Source of the DNA: Zasmidium citrigriseum | Lineage: Eukaryota; Ascomycota; Dothideomycetes; Mycosphaerellales; Mycosphaerellaceae | DNA length: 64,000 nt | Direction: 5' to 3' | Assembly (NCBI GenBank): GCA_002786025.1 | Contig: NHNW01000017.1 | Location: 186,001 to 250,000 of the forward strand | Shown: one piece after another, positions 45,801-56,095 of the stretch | Layout of the letters: each line of letters starts with the position of its first letter | How positions within the stretch are numbered: position 1 is the stretch's first letter | Position numbers and translations under genes: made by a program | The notes under the pieces: generated by a model | What the model was told of the DNA's origin: nothing | Seen by the model: only the letters and a program-made list of their open reading frames with translations | Database searches by the model: none

Positions 45801-45931
45801 CAAGGCAGGCAATGCTGTGCAAGGTAAGCCTCGAAAGTTTGGCTTCTCGCGTAGCTGCATACGAAAAGCCGTGCTCCACTTCTCGCCAAGTGCAGGTCGA
45901 GGTTACTAAGCCGCGGTCTGCGTCCACGTTA
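42808..45931. other. Gene-poor block, 3.1 kb
   Basis: No exon with recognisable protein on either strand, no tRNA or rRNA, and no inverted repeat or transposon domain noticed. Open frames are all under about 180 codons and unconvincing. It could hold non-coding RNA, a regulatory region, or decayed sequence. Confidence 0.45.
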
Positions 45932-47092
45932 TCACACCAGAAAGGTCCAGAAGCTGGGGTAAACGAACTCGTCCTCGAAAATGCGGCGGACTTGCTCGAG
46001 GATGAACTTCTCAATCTTGTCCACATTCTTCAGGACTTGCTTTCCGCCATCGGTTCCGCCCATTTCGCTCTCGATTTTGATGTCCTCGAGCAGCCCGCCG
46101 ACTTTGCTTGATTTCCTGGGATCAGTTGCATCAGTGCCCGCATCATCGAATGAATCGAGGCCATGCTCGCCGCCCACCAAAGCCTCTGCGTCCTCGGGAC
46201 TTAGGAAGCAGAGATGTGCTCGTTTCTTGATGTAGGCCAGGATACCGACGCCATTGAATGTGAGTCCGGTGATCCTCAGTTTCAAAGGGATGCCAACAAA
46301 GCTTGGCATCGGATAATCGAGAAATACCTCCGCGGTCAGCGACAGCCTCACGTCGCCAGAATATGTAACATGGAAAACAACCTGCAGGTCCTCGGGGCTG
46401 CTGTCAATGTGGGTCTGTGCATGAGACTGGGGCCTTTGGCCAGCTGCATCAGATCCATTTGACTCAGCAGGTCGATCGAAGTGCTGAGGCCCTTGTGACG
46501 ATGTTGGCGTCGCAGCAGAAGCCGGCGACGCGGAGCTGAATGACTCTGGTTGTTCACCTCGAACAGGGACTGGCTGAGCACCAGCGGCATAATGTGCGCC
46601 CGCTACGGCAGCCAGAGGCGTTTGAGTGCCAGGAAGACCTGCGGAGAGAGGCAGGTGAAAATAGCCCAGGTTGGAAGTAGTGCCCATCACGCCAGGCGCC
46701 GCACTTCGAGTCATCCCAGGATTGCTTGCACGATCAAGAACTTGAATCTCTGAAAGACGGCGAGAGCCGTCAGCACCTCTGATGTGCCGGATGGGTGCAG
46801 ACTGATGGTCCGGCTGAATGCCAGCTTTGTGATGGCTGTCATCCGAGCCGGCCGATTGCGCGTCTTCTCCATCATCAGTTTCGTAGAAGTCCGGCAGCGG
46901 ATCGGTGATATCCTTCAGCGCGATGTCCGGAGAGACCTTGCCAAAATCGAAACCGTGAACGCTGACGGAACGGATCAGCTTAGGCAGCGGGATAGTCTGG
47001 AACCTCTCGTGGACAAATCGCCGAATGGTTTCAGCCAGCGCTGCACCGTCCGGGCCTCCAGTGAGGGTCTCCCAGTTGATGTCCACGGACAT
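45932..47092 (-). CDS. MDM12: ERMES subunit Mdm12 (mitochondrial distribution and morphology)
   Basis: Cytosolic SMP-domain subunit of the ER-mitochondria tether, carrying phospholipids together with Mmm1 and Mdm34. The start is MSVDINWETL at 47092, the family's conserved beginning; the longer open frame (to 47518) is a non-homologous extension. The product is 386 aa without introns. The SMP domain is split, as usual in filamentous fungi: an N-terminal part (INWETL ... IRSVSVHGFDFGKVSPDIALKDITDPLPDFYE), a Ser/Pro/Gln-rich insert (about 75-225) and the C-terminal part (LQVVFHVTYSGDVRLSLTAEV ... GVGILAYIKKRAHLCFL ... FVYPSFWTFLV). The C-terminal YPSFWTFLV is highly characteristic. Confidence 0.95.
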   Translation of the reverse strand: MSVDINWETLTGGPDGAALAETIRRFVHERFQTIPLPKLIRSVSVHGFDFGKVSPDIALKDITDPLPDFYETDDGEDAQSAGSDDSHHKAGIQPDHQSAPIRHIRGADGSRRLSEIQVLDRASNPGMTRSAAPGVMGTTSNLGYFHLPLSAGLPGTQTPLAAVAGAHYAAGAQPVPVRGEQPESFSSASPASAATPTSSQGPQHFDRPAESNGSDAAGQRPQSHAQTHIDSSPEDLQVVFHVTYSGDVRLSLTAEVFLDYPMPSFVGIPLKLRITGLTFNGVGILAYIKKRAHLCFLSPEDAEALVGGEHGLDSFDDAGTDATDPRKSSKVGGLLEDIKIESEMGGTDGGKQVLKNVDKIEKFILEQVRRIFEDEFVYPSFWTFLV

Positions 47093-50000
47093 GTGCTCGT
47101 TGTTGGCGGATGCTTGGCGATGGTACGTCGTCTGTTGGTGGGTTGGTGGGAGGTGCGGCCGGCGTGAGAAGGGATGTAGTTGTTCGGCGAGATCGACACG
47201 TCCCGTGCCGTCCCAAAAACGGACTAGCGTCTGTTCTCGTTCTGACGCCAAGGACCGTCCGCAGACCTTGCGCTTGCGTTTCACGCTCTGTCTCGACTCA
47301 GCCTGCTCACGTCGCCGTTGCCGTTGTCCAGGATCACGATGTACTTCCATGGTCGAGTGATACATCGAGAAACTCGCTGTAACTTGCACTGCGTGGCTTT
47401 TGCGTAGAGCTTTTCGTTGGCATTGTTGCAGCAAGGCAAGGAAACAGCCACGGCTGCTTGATTCAAAGTGGTTTGCGAGCCGGGATCGTGACGTGCAGCA
47501 CGGTCTGGGAGTGGACATGATGCGGCCACCTGCAGCGGCTGACTAACATCCTGGCAACTGTGGCAGAGCATTTTCCTTGTCGGCGATCCAAAAAGCTTTG
47601 GATTCAACGGCAGATGCGGATGCGTTTGCCATGGAACCCAGTCAGTCGACCACTTGTACCGTTCTGTACGACGGTGGGAGTCTGAGAACATCCGAGAATG
47701 AGCTGTTGTCCTCAATTTTGCGTTGGACTGCATACAAGCTGCTCTGCCACTGAAGGAGCGTATGGTCCAGAGGCCTCACAAGCGCTCGCCATATGTCTAT
47801 TGTACAAACTTCCACAGAGTCGAACGTCGAACATGTCTTTGTCGCGAGACATTACCGTTTTCCCCAAGGAAGCGCCGAATCAAACTCCATGGCAACCGGT
47901 GCCGTTTCCAATCATCAACAGGTGAACGCCAGTAAAATCCCCGACAGTCGTGAAGGGTCGGAAGGGACTGGTTGCGCATTAGTTGAGAAGGCTTCTGGCG
48001 TGGGCCCTTCCATTCACTTACATGTTATCCCCCGCCACATCTAGGACACTTCTGATGATGAACAACGGTTCGCTGGCTGATGTTGTTGCATGTGGTCCGG
48101 CGAGAGACAGCGCACGGCACTTTCTCGACCACTCGATGTCTGCAGGAATACTCGTGGGTGACTTGTGTGCACATTCTGGTGGCTGTGTCTGGTTTCTGGT
48201 CTGCTGCTGAGTGTTAGAAATGTAGACCACAGTAGGAGAAGCAAGAGAATGGACATACTTTTTGGCTTTGTAGAAGAGGCGTCGAAAGCTCGCGGCTGAA
48301 GAGTCTATCGCGCTCGTACACTAAACGATGAGGTCGAGGGAAAGGTAAGATCCAGGCTAGCTGTTGGAGCAGCGGGACTCCTTTATAGACTTCTGGGACA
48401 CAAACAAATTCCGGGCGCTGGGCATGGTACTACAGTCAGTCAAGAAAAAGCGGGTGCGGTCATCTCAGAAGAATCGCTGCGACGGTTGGTATGCGCAGTC
48501 AAGCAAGGAGCGGTTGTCAACGATGCCACGCGAAGCAGGCATGTCTAGAGTCGTACATCGGTGGCTACCCTTCGAGCTGTGCTCTGGTGCAGCTCTCACG
48601 CAGTGCAGAGAGTCGCGCCACGACACGGAGCGGGCCATGATCCCCGTGAGCACCGGCGCCGCGAGGGCCAGGGCTAAGGACAAGCAGGCCCTGGCGCGCA
48701 GCCGTCGAGCGGAGGTCGAGGGCGCTGCCGGTCCCACGGGGGCTCATGTGACGGCGGTGGACTGCGAAGGCGGCAGGATGATGGGCCGGTGGGCGCCGCG
48801 AGACGCAGCCGACGGCGGGCGAGGCGATGGTGAGGCGGGACGAGCAACATGCTTCATCCTGCAAACTGCTTTTGCTTTGGTTGGAGTGGACCGGCAGAGT
48901 GCAAACCCTCGACGACGAGGCTTTCTGCCAGGATGTCCCTGCCGTTGCCAAGCCTCCGCAGCCGCACGCCCACCGGCAGCGGCACTGCAACCTGCAGACA
49001 AGCGAAAGACTCGCCGTCAACCTTGCGAACTCGACACATCGCTTTTGGGCTGCCACCTCTGTAGCCTCGCTGCTGCTGCTGCTCCCACCGCTGCTGGGCT
49101 TCCATGCCGCGCTGTGACTGCGCGCTCGTCCGCCCCCTTACGCCCTCACGTCTCTCACGAGCCTCTGGATTGCGGGTCGTTCGCTGTATTGCGCTGTGCT
49201 GTGCGACGGCCATGTCGCCATCCCTCACACCGCAACACCGCCCAACGTGCTGGAGTCTTGACAGGTCGGTCACACAGCATATCTGCCGCCACCCGTGGGC
49301 GCACAACACGCCATCATCACACAAGGCCCATTGACATACAAATGTCTGCTGGACAAACGCTCGCTGCCGTCGTCCGTCCCGTGCGGCCGCTGTCCGCCCA
49401 ACGACCTCCACCGGCGCCCCCTTTCAGCGCACTCTCATCCAGACCATGGCCGGCAGGTGGACTGCGAGGCGACGACGAAGCGCATGTCCAATTGATTTGT
49501 TTTCGTCGTACCGAAGCCGAGGGATGTCGCTTTTTGCGAGCTGCAGCCAGGATTTTCATCACCGGTCGTTGATGTGATGCACCGCTGGGCTCGCATCATC
49601 CGTTCAATCCGGATACATTGTGTTCGTGGGCCGGTTTGATGAACGGCAATGAACTCCTTGTTGGTATCCGAGCTGACCTATGACAGATCCGCACCGCGCT
49701 AGGCATTCCTTATCGTGCATCGTGACCGTCATTCGCCCAGGCTCTACAAAGCTTTCACACAGCTTCAAGCTTGATCTCCTAGTTGCAGTGGGCGTTCAAC
49801 TGCTTTGGTCGCAAGCCAAGCGGATTTGCAGTGATCGTCATCCGCAGTTCCAGGCCCTTCAGATTCCAGTGCAAGCGACTCAACAACCTGCCCAGCTCGC
49901 GAGTGAATGGCATCAACCGACAATGTCGAGAGAAGATACAACATACATCCATCTATATATCGAAATCGCCATCGACGAGCTTACTCGAGCCGGCTTCTCC

Positions 50001-50493
50001 GCAAATCGACGACTCCCTTTGTACCGAGGCCAGCCGAGCCACTGACAGCTCAAAGGTTGACACGATACAGTTGCTCTGCACATTATTTCCGGGATTAGAA
50101 GATCTGCTTCCGTTCGCTTTTCGTGACTTCTCCCTCTGGACAGGCGGATGGCTTATGAAGAGCGTGCAAGTGGGCTCTTATAGGCCGATGATAGGTCGAT
50201 GGCTGCAACCACGCGACTAGGGTGATAAGACGGTTGTTCGAATCTGAACATGTGCGCCATTTGCGCGGGTGTATAAAGAGCATGTAAGTGCCTGAGGTCC
50301 ATCGTCGTTTCATTCACTTCGCAGACAAGCTCAGCACGTTGTTGTAACACTTGACTTCATTCCGTCGATCAACACCCCTTTGCCTCCAGGACCAAGGCCA
50401 GCCTCGCGTTAGACTCGTATTCCACGTCACATCAGGCATTCAGATCGACCTCGCCACTCCATAAACCCTTTCAGAACTTCCCACCTACTCAAA
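47093..50493. other. Gene-poor block, 3.4 kb
   Basis: Upstream of MDM12 and extending to the 79-codon gene. A 402-codon frame (48364-49572, plus) overlaps frames of 163 and 185 codons on the minus strand; all are Arg/Ala/Pro/Cys-rich as expected from random GC-rich DNA, and none resembles a protein family. No RNA gene recognised. Confidence 0.4.
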
Positions 50494-50733
50494 ATGGACG
50501 CCAACGCAACCACACGCCGCGAATCAACTTTCCTCAGCCTCGCTCCCCTGAGCTACTCCAACTGGACCGCCCCAGTCGACGCTCCCGCTTCTGCCGCCTC
50601 TGCCACTGAAGAACGAAGCCCCTCTCTTGCAGCAGTCGTCGAGCCACTCGCCAAGACGCAACGCTCCAGCAGCCAGTCCAGCGACACCTCCGCCCGTTTC
50701 CTGCGACTCGGTCACGTCGACAACGAGGAGTAG
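50494..50733 (+). CDS. Small hypothetical protein, 79 aa
   Basis: One exon with a good start context (CTCAAAATGG) and a CT-rich leader. The protein is Ser/Ala/Thr-rich and ends RFLRLGHVDNEE. Its layout, a disordered Ser-rich body with a short conserved-looking Phe-Leu-Leu-Gly end, resembles small stress-linked proteins annotated in many filamentous fungi; this is a resemblance from memory and not a verified match. No signal peptide or membrane segment. Confidence 0.55.
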   Translation: MDANATTRRESTFLSLAPLSYSNWTAPVDAPASAASATEERSPSLAAVVEPLAKTQRSSSQSSDTSARFLRLGHVDNEE

Positions 50734-51189
50734 TCGATCGACATCGACCAATCTGTCATGAACCAAGTGACCATGGATCAAGTTGTCATGACCCTTGTCG
50801 AACTACCATAACGACGATCATATATCACCAAGTTGTTTGTTATTGCATCCGGAACCAGCAACAGTTCGCTTTCACATGTTAAAATTTTCGCATTGGGGTT
50901 CGTAACGCGAGCGAGCGAGCGAGCAAGTGATTCGGCGTTGAACGAGGGGGACGGGTACGGAATTGAATCATCATGGGAGCGAGGAGGGGTTTCACGACGC
51001 ATAGCACCAGGAGCCTGGAACGGCCCTAACTTACAATTTTATCACACCTTCTGCTTTTGAGCATCAAGGTACGAGACCGAGTCCGAAGTTGAAGAATTGA
51101 ATTCAAAGCTTCATGTTCTCATTGGTATCATATCATTATCAAACCCATTATACTGCAATTCTCATGTTTCACTCCTCCCACATCACATT
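50734..51189. other. Intergenic between convergent genes
   Basis: 456 bp holding two 3' regions. It includes a short GAGC tetranucleotide run near 50909-50925. No gene seen. Confidence 0.45.
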
Positions 51190-53479
51190 CTAGTACGCCA
51201 CCATCATCGGGAAGCCCTTGAGTTCCCGCTCGAAGTTCTTGTGCTGCGAGATCTCGTAGAAGTATGAGTCCACAAAGTCCGCAGCGCCCTTGGCCATCTT
51301 GACCGTCTCCTTGAAGCTGGTTGGCTTGACCTTGGCCGCTGTGACGACGCCATAGCTATCGGTGACGGTTTCAGAGGTGCTGAACTCCACGCCTGGCAGC
51401 TCGCAGGCGTCTCTCACGAAGTCAACAGCTTCACCGACGGCGCCGATGGCTTTCAAGTGGGCAAAGGCTTCGCGAACCCAGTGCAGAGCACGGCCGTTCT
51501 TGCGCAGGGTCGCCGCAGAATCGGCGCCACCTGGGATAAAGACAGAGTCGAACATGGTGGAGCGCATGCCCTCGAGATGGTGGTCTGGCTTGACACCCTT
51601 ACCGGAGTCCTTGCTCTCACCGGCAGCGTAGATGGGAGTGCGTCGCGGTGCAATGGTATAGGGGAGTGCCTGGCAAGCCTTTGCAGCTGCGACAATGCCG
51701 TTGTATGCGGCTGCGTCGTAACCATCGGCGATTATGACTGCAATTCGGCGAGTCTCGATAGTCGGCGTCTTGCCTGGGAATTCAGTCTGGCTGAGACCCT
51801 TTGCTTTCTTGCCGTGGTTGGGACGACCTTGCTTCTCAGGAATCTTGGCGCCGACGAGTTCGGCAACGCTTTTAGCGAGGTCGATGTCAATGTCTGCAAG
51901 TCTTTGGCACATTCGCTCGTAGACGACCGGATCCTCGCAATGATCGAGTTCGAATGCCAGGGCGAATTGAACGTGCATCTGCTCTGGCTTGGACAGTGAG
52001 TTGTAGAAGAGCTGAGCCTGATTGAAGTGCTCTCTGAACTTCTTCGATCGCAGACGGGCTTTCATACCGGCCACCTTCTGTGGATAGTCGAGAAATGGGT
52101 GCTCTTCTGCTGCCGCTGGCGGAGCAGCCTCAAATCGGTTCGGCCAATAGTTGACGGTGCCTTTGGTGATGGTGTGTCTCATGGCACCGTCTCGGTTGTT
52201 GTTCATAACCGGACAAACCGGACGGTTGATGGGAAGCTCCTGGAAGTTGACACCAAGACGAGAAAGCTGAGTGTCTTGATAGCTGAAGTTACGGCCTTGC
52301 AGTAGTGGGTCGTCCGAGAAGCCAATTCCTGGAACGATGTGGCCGGTACAAAATGCAACCTGCTCGGTCTGCGTGAAGTATTCATCGGGATTCCGGTTCA
52401 GTTCCAATTCGCCAACGTACTGAATGGGCACGAGTTCCTCAGGCCAGACCTTCGTAGCATCGAGAATATCAAATTCGAATTTGTCCTCTTCGCCTTCTGG
52501 AATGACTTGAACGCCAAAGTCCCATCTGGGGTATGCCTTGTTCTCAATGGCTTCCCAGAGATCTCTCCTGTGGAAGTCGGGGTCCTGACCGGCGAGCTTC
52601 AATGCCTCGTCCCAGACGAAGCTGTGCACACCAAGATGAGGTGTCCAGATGAACTTGACGAAGAATCGCTCGCCCTTAGCATTTGTGAGGGTGAACGTGT
52701 TGACACCAAAGCCCTGCATCATTCGGTAAGAGCGTGGAATCGCGCGGTCGCTCTGCGTCCACATGAACATGTGCGTAGCCTCCGTATGCATGAACTGAAA
52801 GTCCCAGAAGTTGTTGTGCGCTGTCTGAGCCTGAGGAACATTGTTGTGAGGCTCTGGCTTGCCTGCGTGGATGACGTCTGGGAACTTGATTGCGTCCTGA
52901 ATGAAAAAAACGGGAATATTGTTCCCGACGACGTCCCAGTTTCCTTCTGGCGTGTAATGCTTGATAGCAAAGCCACGGACATCGCGAACAGTGTCCGCAC
53001 TACCAGCACTTCCAAGGACAGTAGAAAATCGAAGGAAGACAGGCGTGCTGCGAGAGGTGTCGGTCAAGACACCCGCGCTCGTGTACTGTTCCAAGCTCTT
53101 GTGCAGTCTGAATGTACCGAAGGCACCGCTGCCGCGTGCATGCACAACTCGTTCTGGAATACGTTCGTGATCGAATCTGTTGATCTTCTCTCTCGCGGCA
53201 TGATCTTCCATCAGCATTGGGCCAGTCTTGTCCTCAGTGGCAATCTTGAGCCAGTCATCTGATGAATATGTTAGCAATGGCTTCAATGGCATGCTCAATG
53301 GCGAGCAGCTTACCGGTGTTGGCTTGCTTGACGCCGTAATCGGTGGTCAAGCGGTTCTTCGGGTCATGGTAGTCCTTGGTGTCTCTCCTCAGATCGGCCA
53401 CCTTGACGCCCTCAACGGTGCCATCAAGAGTCTTCTGGAGCTTCTCCAGGCCGGTTGTGATGGGTGAGCCGGTAGCCAT
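51190..53479 (-). CDS. catA: Large-subunit catalase, CatA type
   Basis: Haem catalase that breaks down hydrogen peroxide. Minus-strand exons are 53479-53314 and 53258-51190 with a 55-bp intron (CCG|GTAAGC ... TGCTAAC ... TCAG), joining NTG|DDWLKIA; 744 aa, which fits the large-subunit class. The catalytic His is in ERVVHARGSGAFG, the distal Asn in VVGNNIPVFFIQDAIKFPD, and the proximal Tyr in RNFSYQDTQLSRLG. The C-terminal 170 residues form a DJ-1/GATase-like domain (RRIAVIIADGYDAAAY ... VFIPGGADSAATL) that lacks a nucleophile Cys at the expected turn (AIGAVGEA), as is usual in this class. There is no signal peptide, so it is the cytosolic or spore CatA type rather than the secreted CatB type. 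A 307-codon antisense frame is a shadow. Confidence 0.94.
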
Positions 53480-54362
53480 GGTTGCTCTCTGTGTGATCAG
53501 TGCAATTGGTGATTGGAGGAGTGGCAAGGTGGAAAGGAAAGCTATATACTTATCCACTCGCAACTATGACGGAGTAATTCGTGCATCACTTGCTCGCTCC
53601 TGCCCACCGGCGCCACAGCACACAAACGGCAGCCGTTGAGATGCCGAGCGAGCGTACCGCACAAGGCTTGCCAATGAGGACGGACTTCAGAGCGTAGCCG
53701 AGCGTGGTCCGAAGCAGAAATGAAGTCTTTGTCCCTGCTCGGCGTGGAGAAACTGGCGGCGGATCGAGCAGACAAGACGACGATCGAGCCTCGCAAGCAT
53801 GAGGATCCAATGAGATGACAGGGGATTATTCGCCCGGGACGTCATTCTGATCGAATCCCGGGGCTTTGCATGGTAATGCTCGCACAATGATGGGAGCATC
53901 TCCTGATTGCACCCATGCCTCCACCTTCAGCCGTACCTCTGCTGGCTTTGTCGGTGCAGCAGTGAAAGGGGAAGTTGGAGAGCGAGGTGTGGGAGTGCAG
54001 ACGTTTGGTTGCCACGTTGGCTGGCGTGAACCTTCTTGAGCAGAGCCGCCGCCGCCTCGGCACGACTGCCGACGGAGGCACTTCCGGGTCTCAGAAATCC
54101 AATCTCCTCTTTCGCTCCCAGAACAACGACAACATTCAATCCAAGGCCTGTATCGGACTCCCCACGACGGCCGAACTCAACCAGAGCTCGATAACAGCGC
54201 TTCTCTTCAAGTGACGGGAGAGACGCGTCTCTTTAGAAGGCTTTACAGTGTCGCTGCCCCGCAGAGATTGTAGTACGCGGGGCTTGCTGCCTTCGCCATC
54301 ACCCTTCATCAGTTTGTCAACGCACTCTCTACCATCTCCTTGCTGTCATCACCACACCCTCA
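53480..54362. promoter_or_regulatory. Divergent promoter catalase / NAS2 with stress motifs
   Basis: 883 bp. It contains AGGGG (STRE) at 53820-53824 and 53967-53971, and a CRE/ATF-like GACGTCA at 53838-53844. In Aspergillus, CatA-class catalases depend on the bZIP factor AtfA, so a CRE-like site near an STRE is consistent. Binding is not shown, and each motif is short. Confidence 0.4.
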
Positions 54363-55176
54363 ATGGGACTAAGAATGGACGATCTTCACGCGCCGACAGT
54401 GGCTTCTGGCCCGACCTCTCAGCCTACGGCGAACGGCTCCGACTCAAAGCGGTCTCTTCAGGAGCTCATTGCACAAAAGGACAATCTTGAGGCCGAGTTG
54501 TCAGCGCTCGGATCTGTACTGGATTCAGTATGTCTGATATGGGAAGATATACTCCTGTCAAATGACTGACGAACTCAGCACGGCGTCAACATGAACACTT
54601 CCCTGACCACCTGTGATGGCTTCCCTCGCGCCGACATCGATGTCGCCCAAATACGAACGACAAGAGCAAGGATCATAAGGCTGAAGAATGACCACAAGGC
54701 GTTGATGGCGAAGCTGGAGATTGCGGTGCAGGAGCAGTTTGCGGCTGCGAAGCCAACCGAGGAAGGCACTGCTCTGCCACACAGGCCAAATACCTCCAAC
54801 GAACCACAGCCTACGCCAGCCGCAGCTCCAGTGGTTGAGCCGCCATTCGCGAAAGTCAACTCTGTCGCGCCAAATAGTCCCGCAGCTCAGGCTGGAATGC
54901 AAGCTGGGGACAAGGTCACGAAGTTCGGTTGGGTCAACTGGACGAACCACGAGAGACTGGGCAAAGTGGCATACGTCGTTCAGCAGAATGAGAATGTGAG
55001 TGTCGACCTTGTGCAGTACTCATTTGTTTCAGCGCTAATGTGTACAGCACACTATTTTGGTCAAGGTACTGCGAGAGTCCTCAGGAAGGGCTTCTCAGAC
55101 CCACGACCTGCGCCTGACGCCACGCCGAGACTGGGGAGGGCGTGGACTTTTGGGCTGTCATTTGGTCCCACTATGA
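54363..55176 (+). CDS. NAS2: 26S proteasome assembly chaperone Nas2 (PSMD9/p27)
   Basis: PDZ-domain chaperone that holds the Rpt5 C-terminus during base assembly of the 19S particle. Exons are 54363-54527, 54579-54995 and 55048-55176; introns are 51 bp (GTATGT ... GACTGAC ... TCAG) and 52 bp (GTGAGT ... GCTAATG ... ACAG), all in phase, for 236 aa. Residues about 30-105 form the N-terminal helical hairpin (LQELIAQKDNLEAELSALGSVLD; LTTCDGFPRADIDVAQIR). The PDZ domain has FAKVNSVAPNSPAAQAGMQAGD and the product ends LTPRRDWGGRGLLGCHLVPL, the family's diagnostic C-terminus. A second in-frame ATG four codons later is an equally good start. Confidence 0.93.
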
Positions 55177-56095
55177 GAATGACATAGGTGAATACAGGCC
55201 TGGTACTGACCTAGGAGCGCTTCATCAACTTGCCGCGTGGACTTACATCACACAACGCCACGACAAAGTATCAGAATCGCATTCGAAAATGGAGGTGGGC
55301 TCTCCGATATTGCAAATACCGACCAATATCACGATCTTACAGTTCTGATGCGCGTGCCGTCGCGTGTGTTGCACGTATTGACGCGAAATGCACTCCGTCC
55401 GTTGTGGCCCCTTTGGGACGAGGTGAGGTCAACATAGAGTTTTCGCGTGGCCAACGACCAACGCCACCTCACCTCCCCATTTCTCTCGTGTTCATCCTCT
55501 GGAACCGCATCTCACAACAACAAAACATAACCAACAACAGTACGCGCCAAGAGCCTTATAGACGCGACTGCGGGATTTACTGGCCTGCCTCACCGGGATT
55601 CAGCTTTCTTCTCGAAGCAGCTCTGCACCTCCTGCAGCTACTTAGCGCTGAAGTTACCCAGGTGAATGCTCCTATTGGCTTGCCACGATGCTGAAACGCA
55701 GCGAAACGCATGGTGCTTCGGCCCACCCAGCCTCCTTCCGACCGCCCGCCAAACATCACGTCTATAACGTTCTACTTTCGCGATGTAGTCGTGTCTTCCT
55801 CTTTCATCCATCTCCTAGTCCTGCATAACCCTCCAGGCCAGAAGGCCTCTCTCCTCCATCGGATGGCCAGATGTGACTCACTTCTCATGCAGGTCTCCTA
55901 CACGGTCGCTGCAGTGCGGCCAATGCCGGTGAGTGGCAGGTAAGTGACCTGAGGACTATGTCCCGCCGCGATGCCTCAGTCCGGCGCATCCTCTTCTTTC
56001 ACATGCTCCATCGAGCCCGCCATTACGATCGCGATCGAGCAAACCAGCACACACGACAACGCATTGGGCGAGCTCCATGATTTCATTCAGTCAGA
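55177..56095. other. Intergenic, 0.9 kb
   Basis: NAS2 3' side and promoter of the F-box gene. No feature recognised; the open frames are short and uncharacteristic. Confidence 0.4.

Noticed and set aside
47093..47518. N-terminal extension of MDM12
   Set aside because: The family starts at MSVDINWETL; the upstream frame is low in conserved features and simply happens to be open.
48364..49572. 402-codon plus-strand frame
   Set aside because: Arg/Ala/Cys/Pro-rich, no domain or leader, and contradicted by equally open minus-strand frames; left as part of the gene-poor block.
52339..53262. 307-codon plus-strand frame over catalase
   Set aside because: Shadow of the catalase exon.
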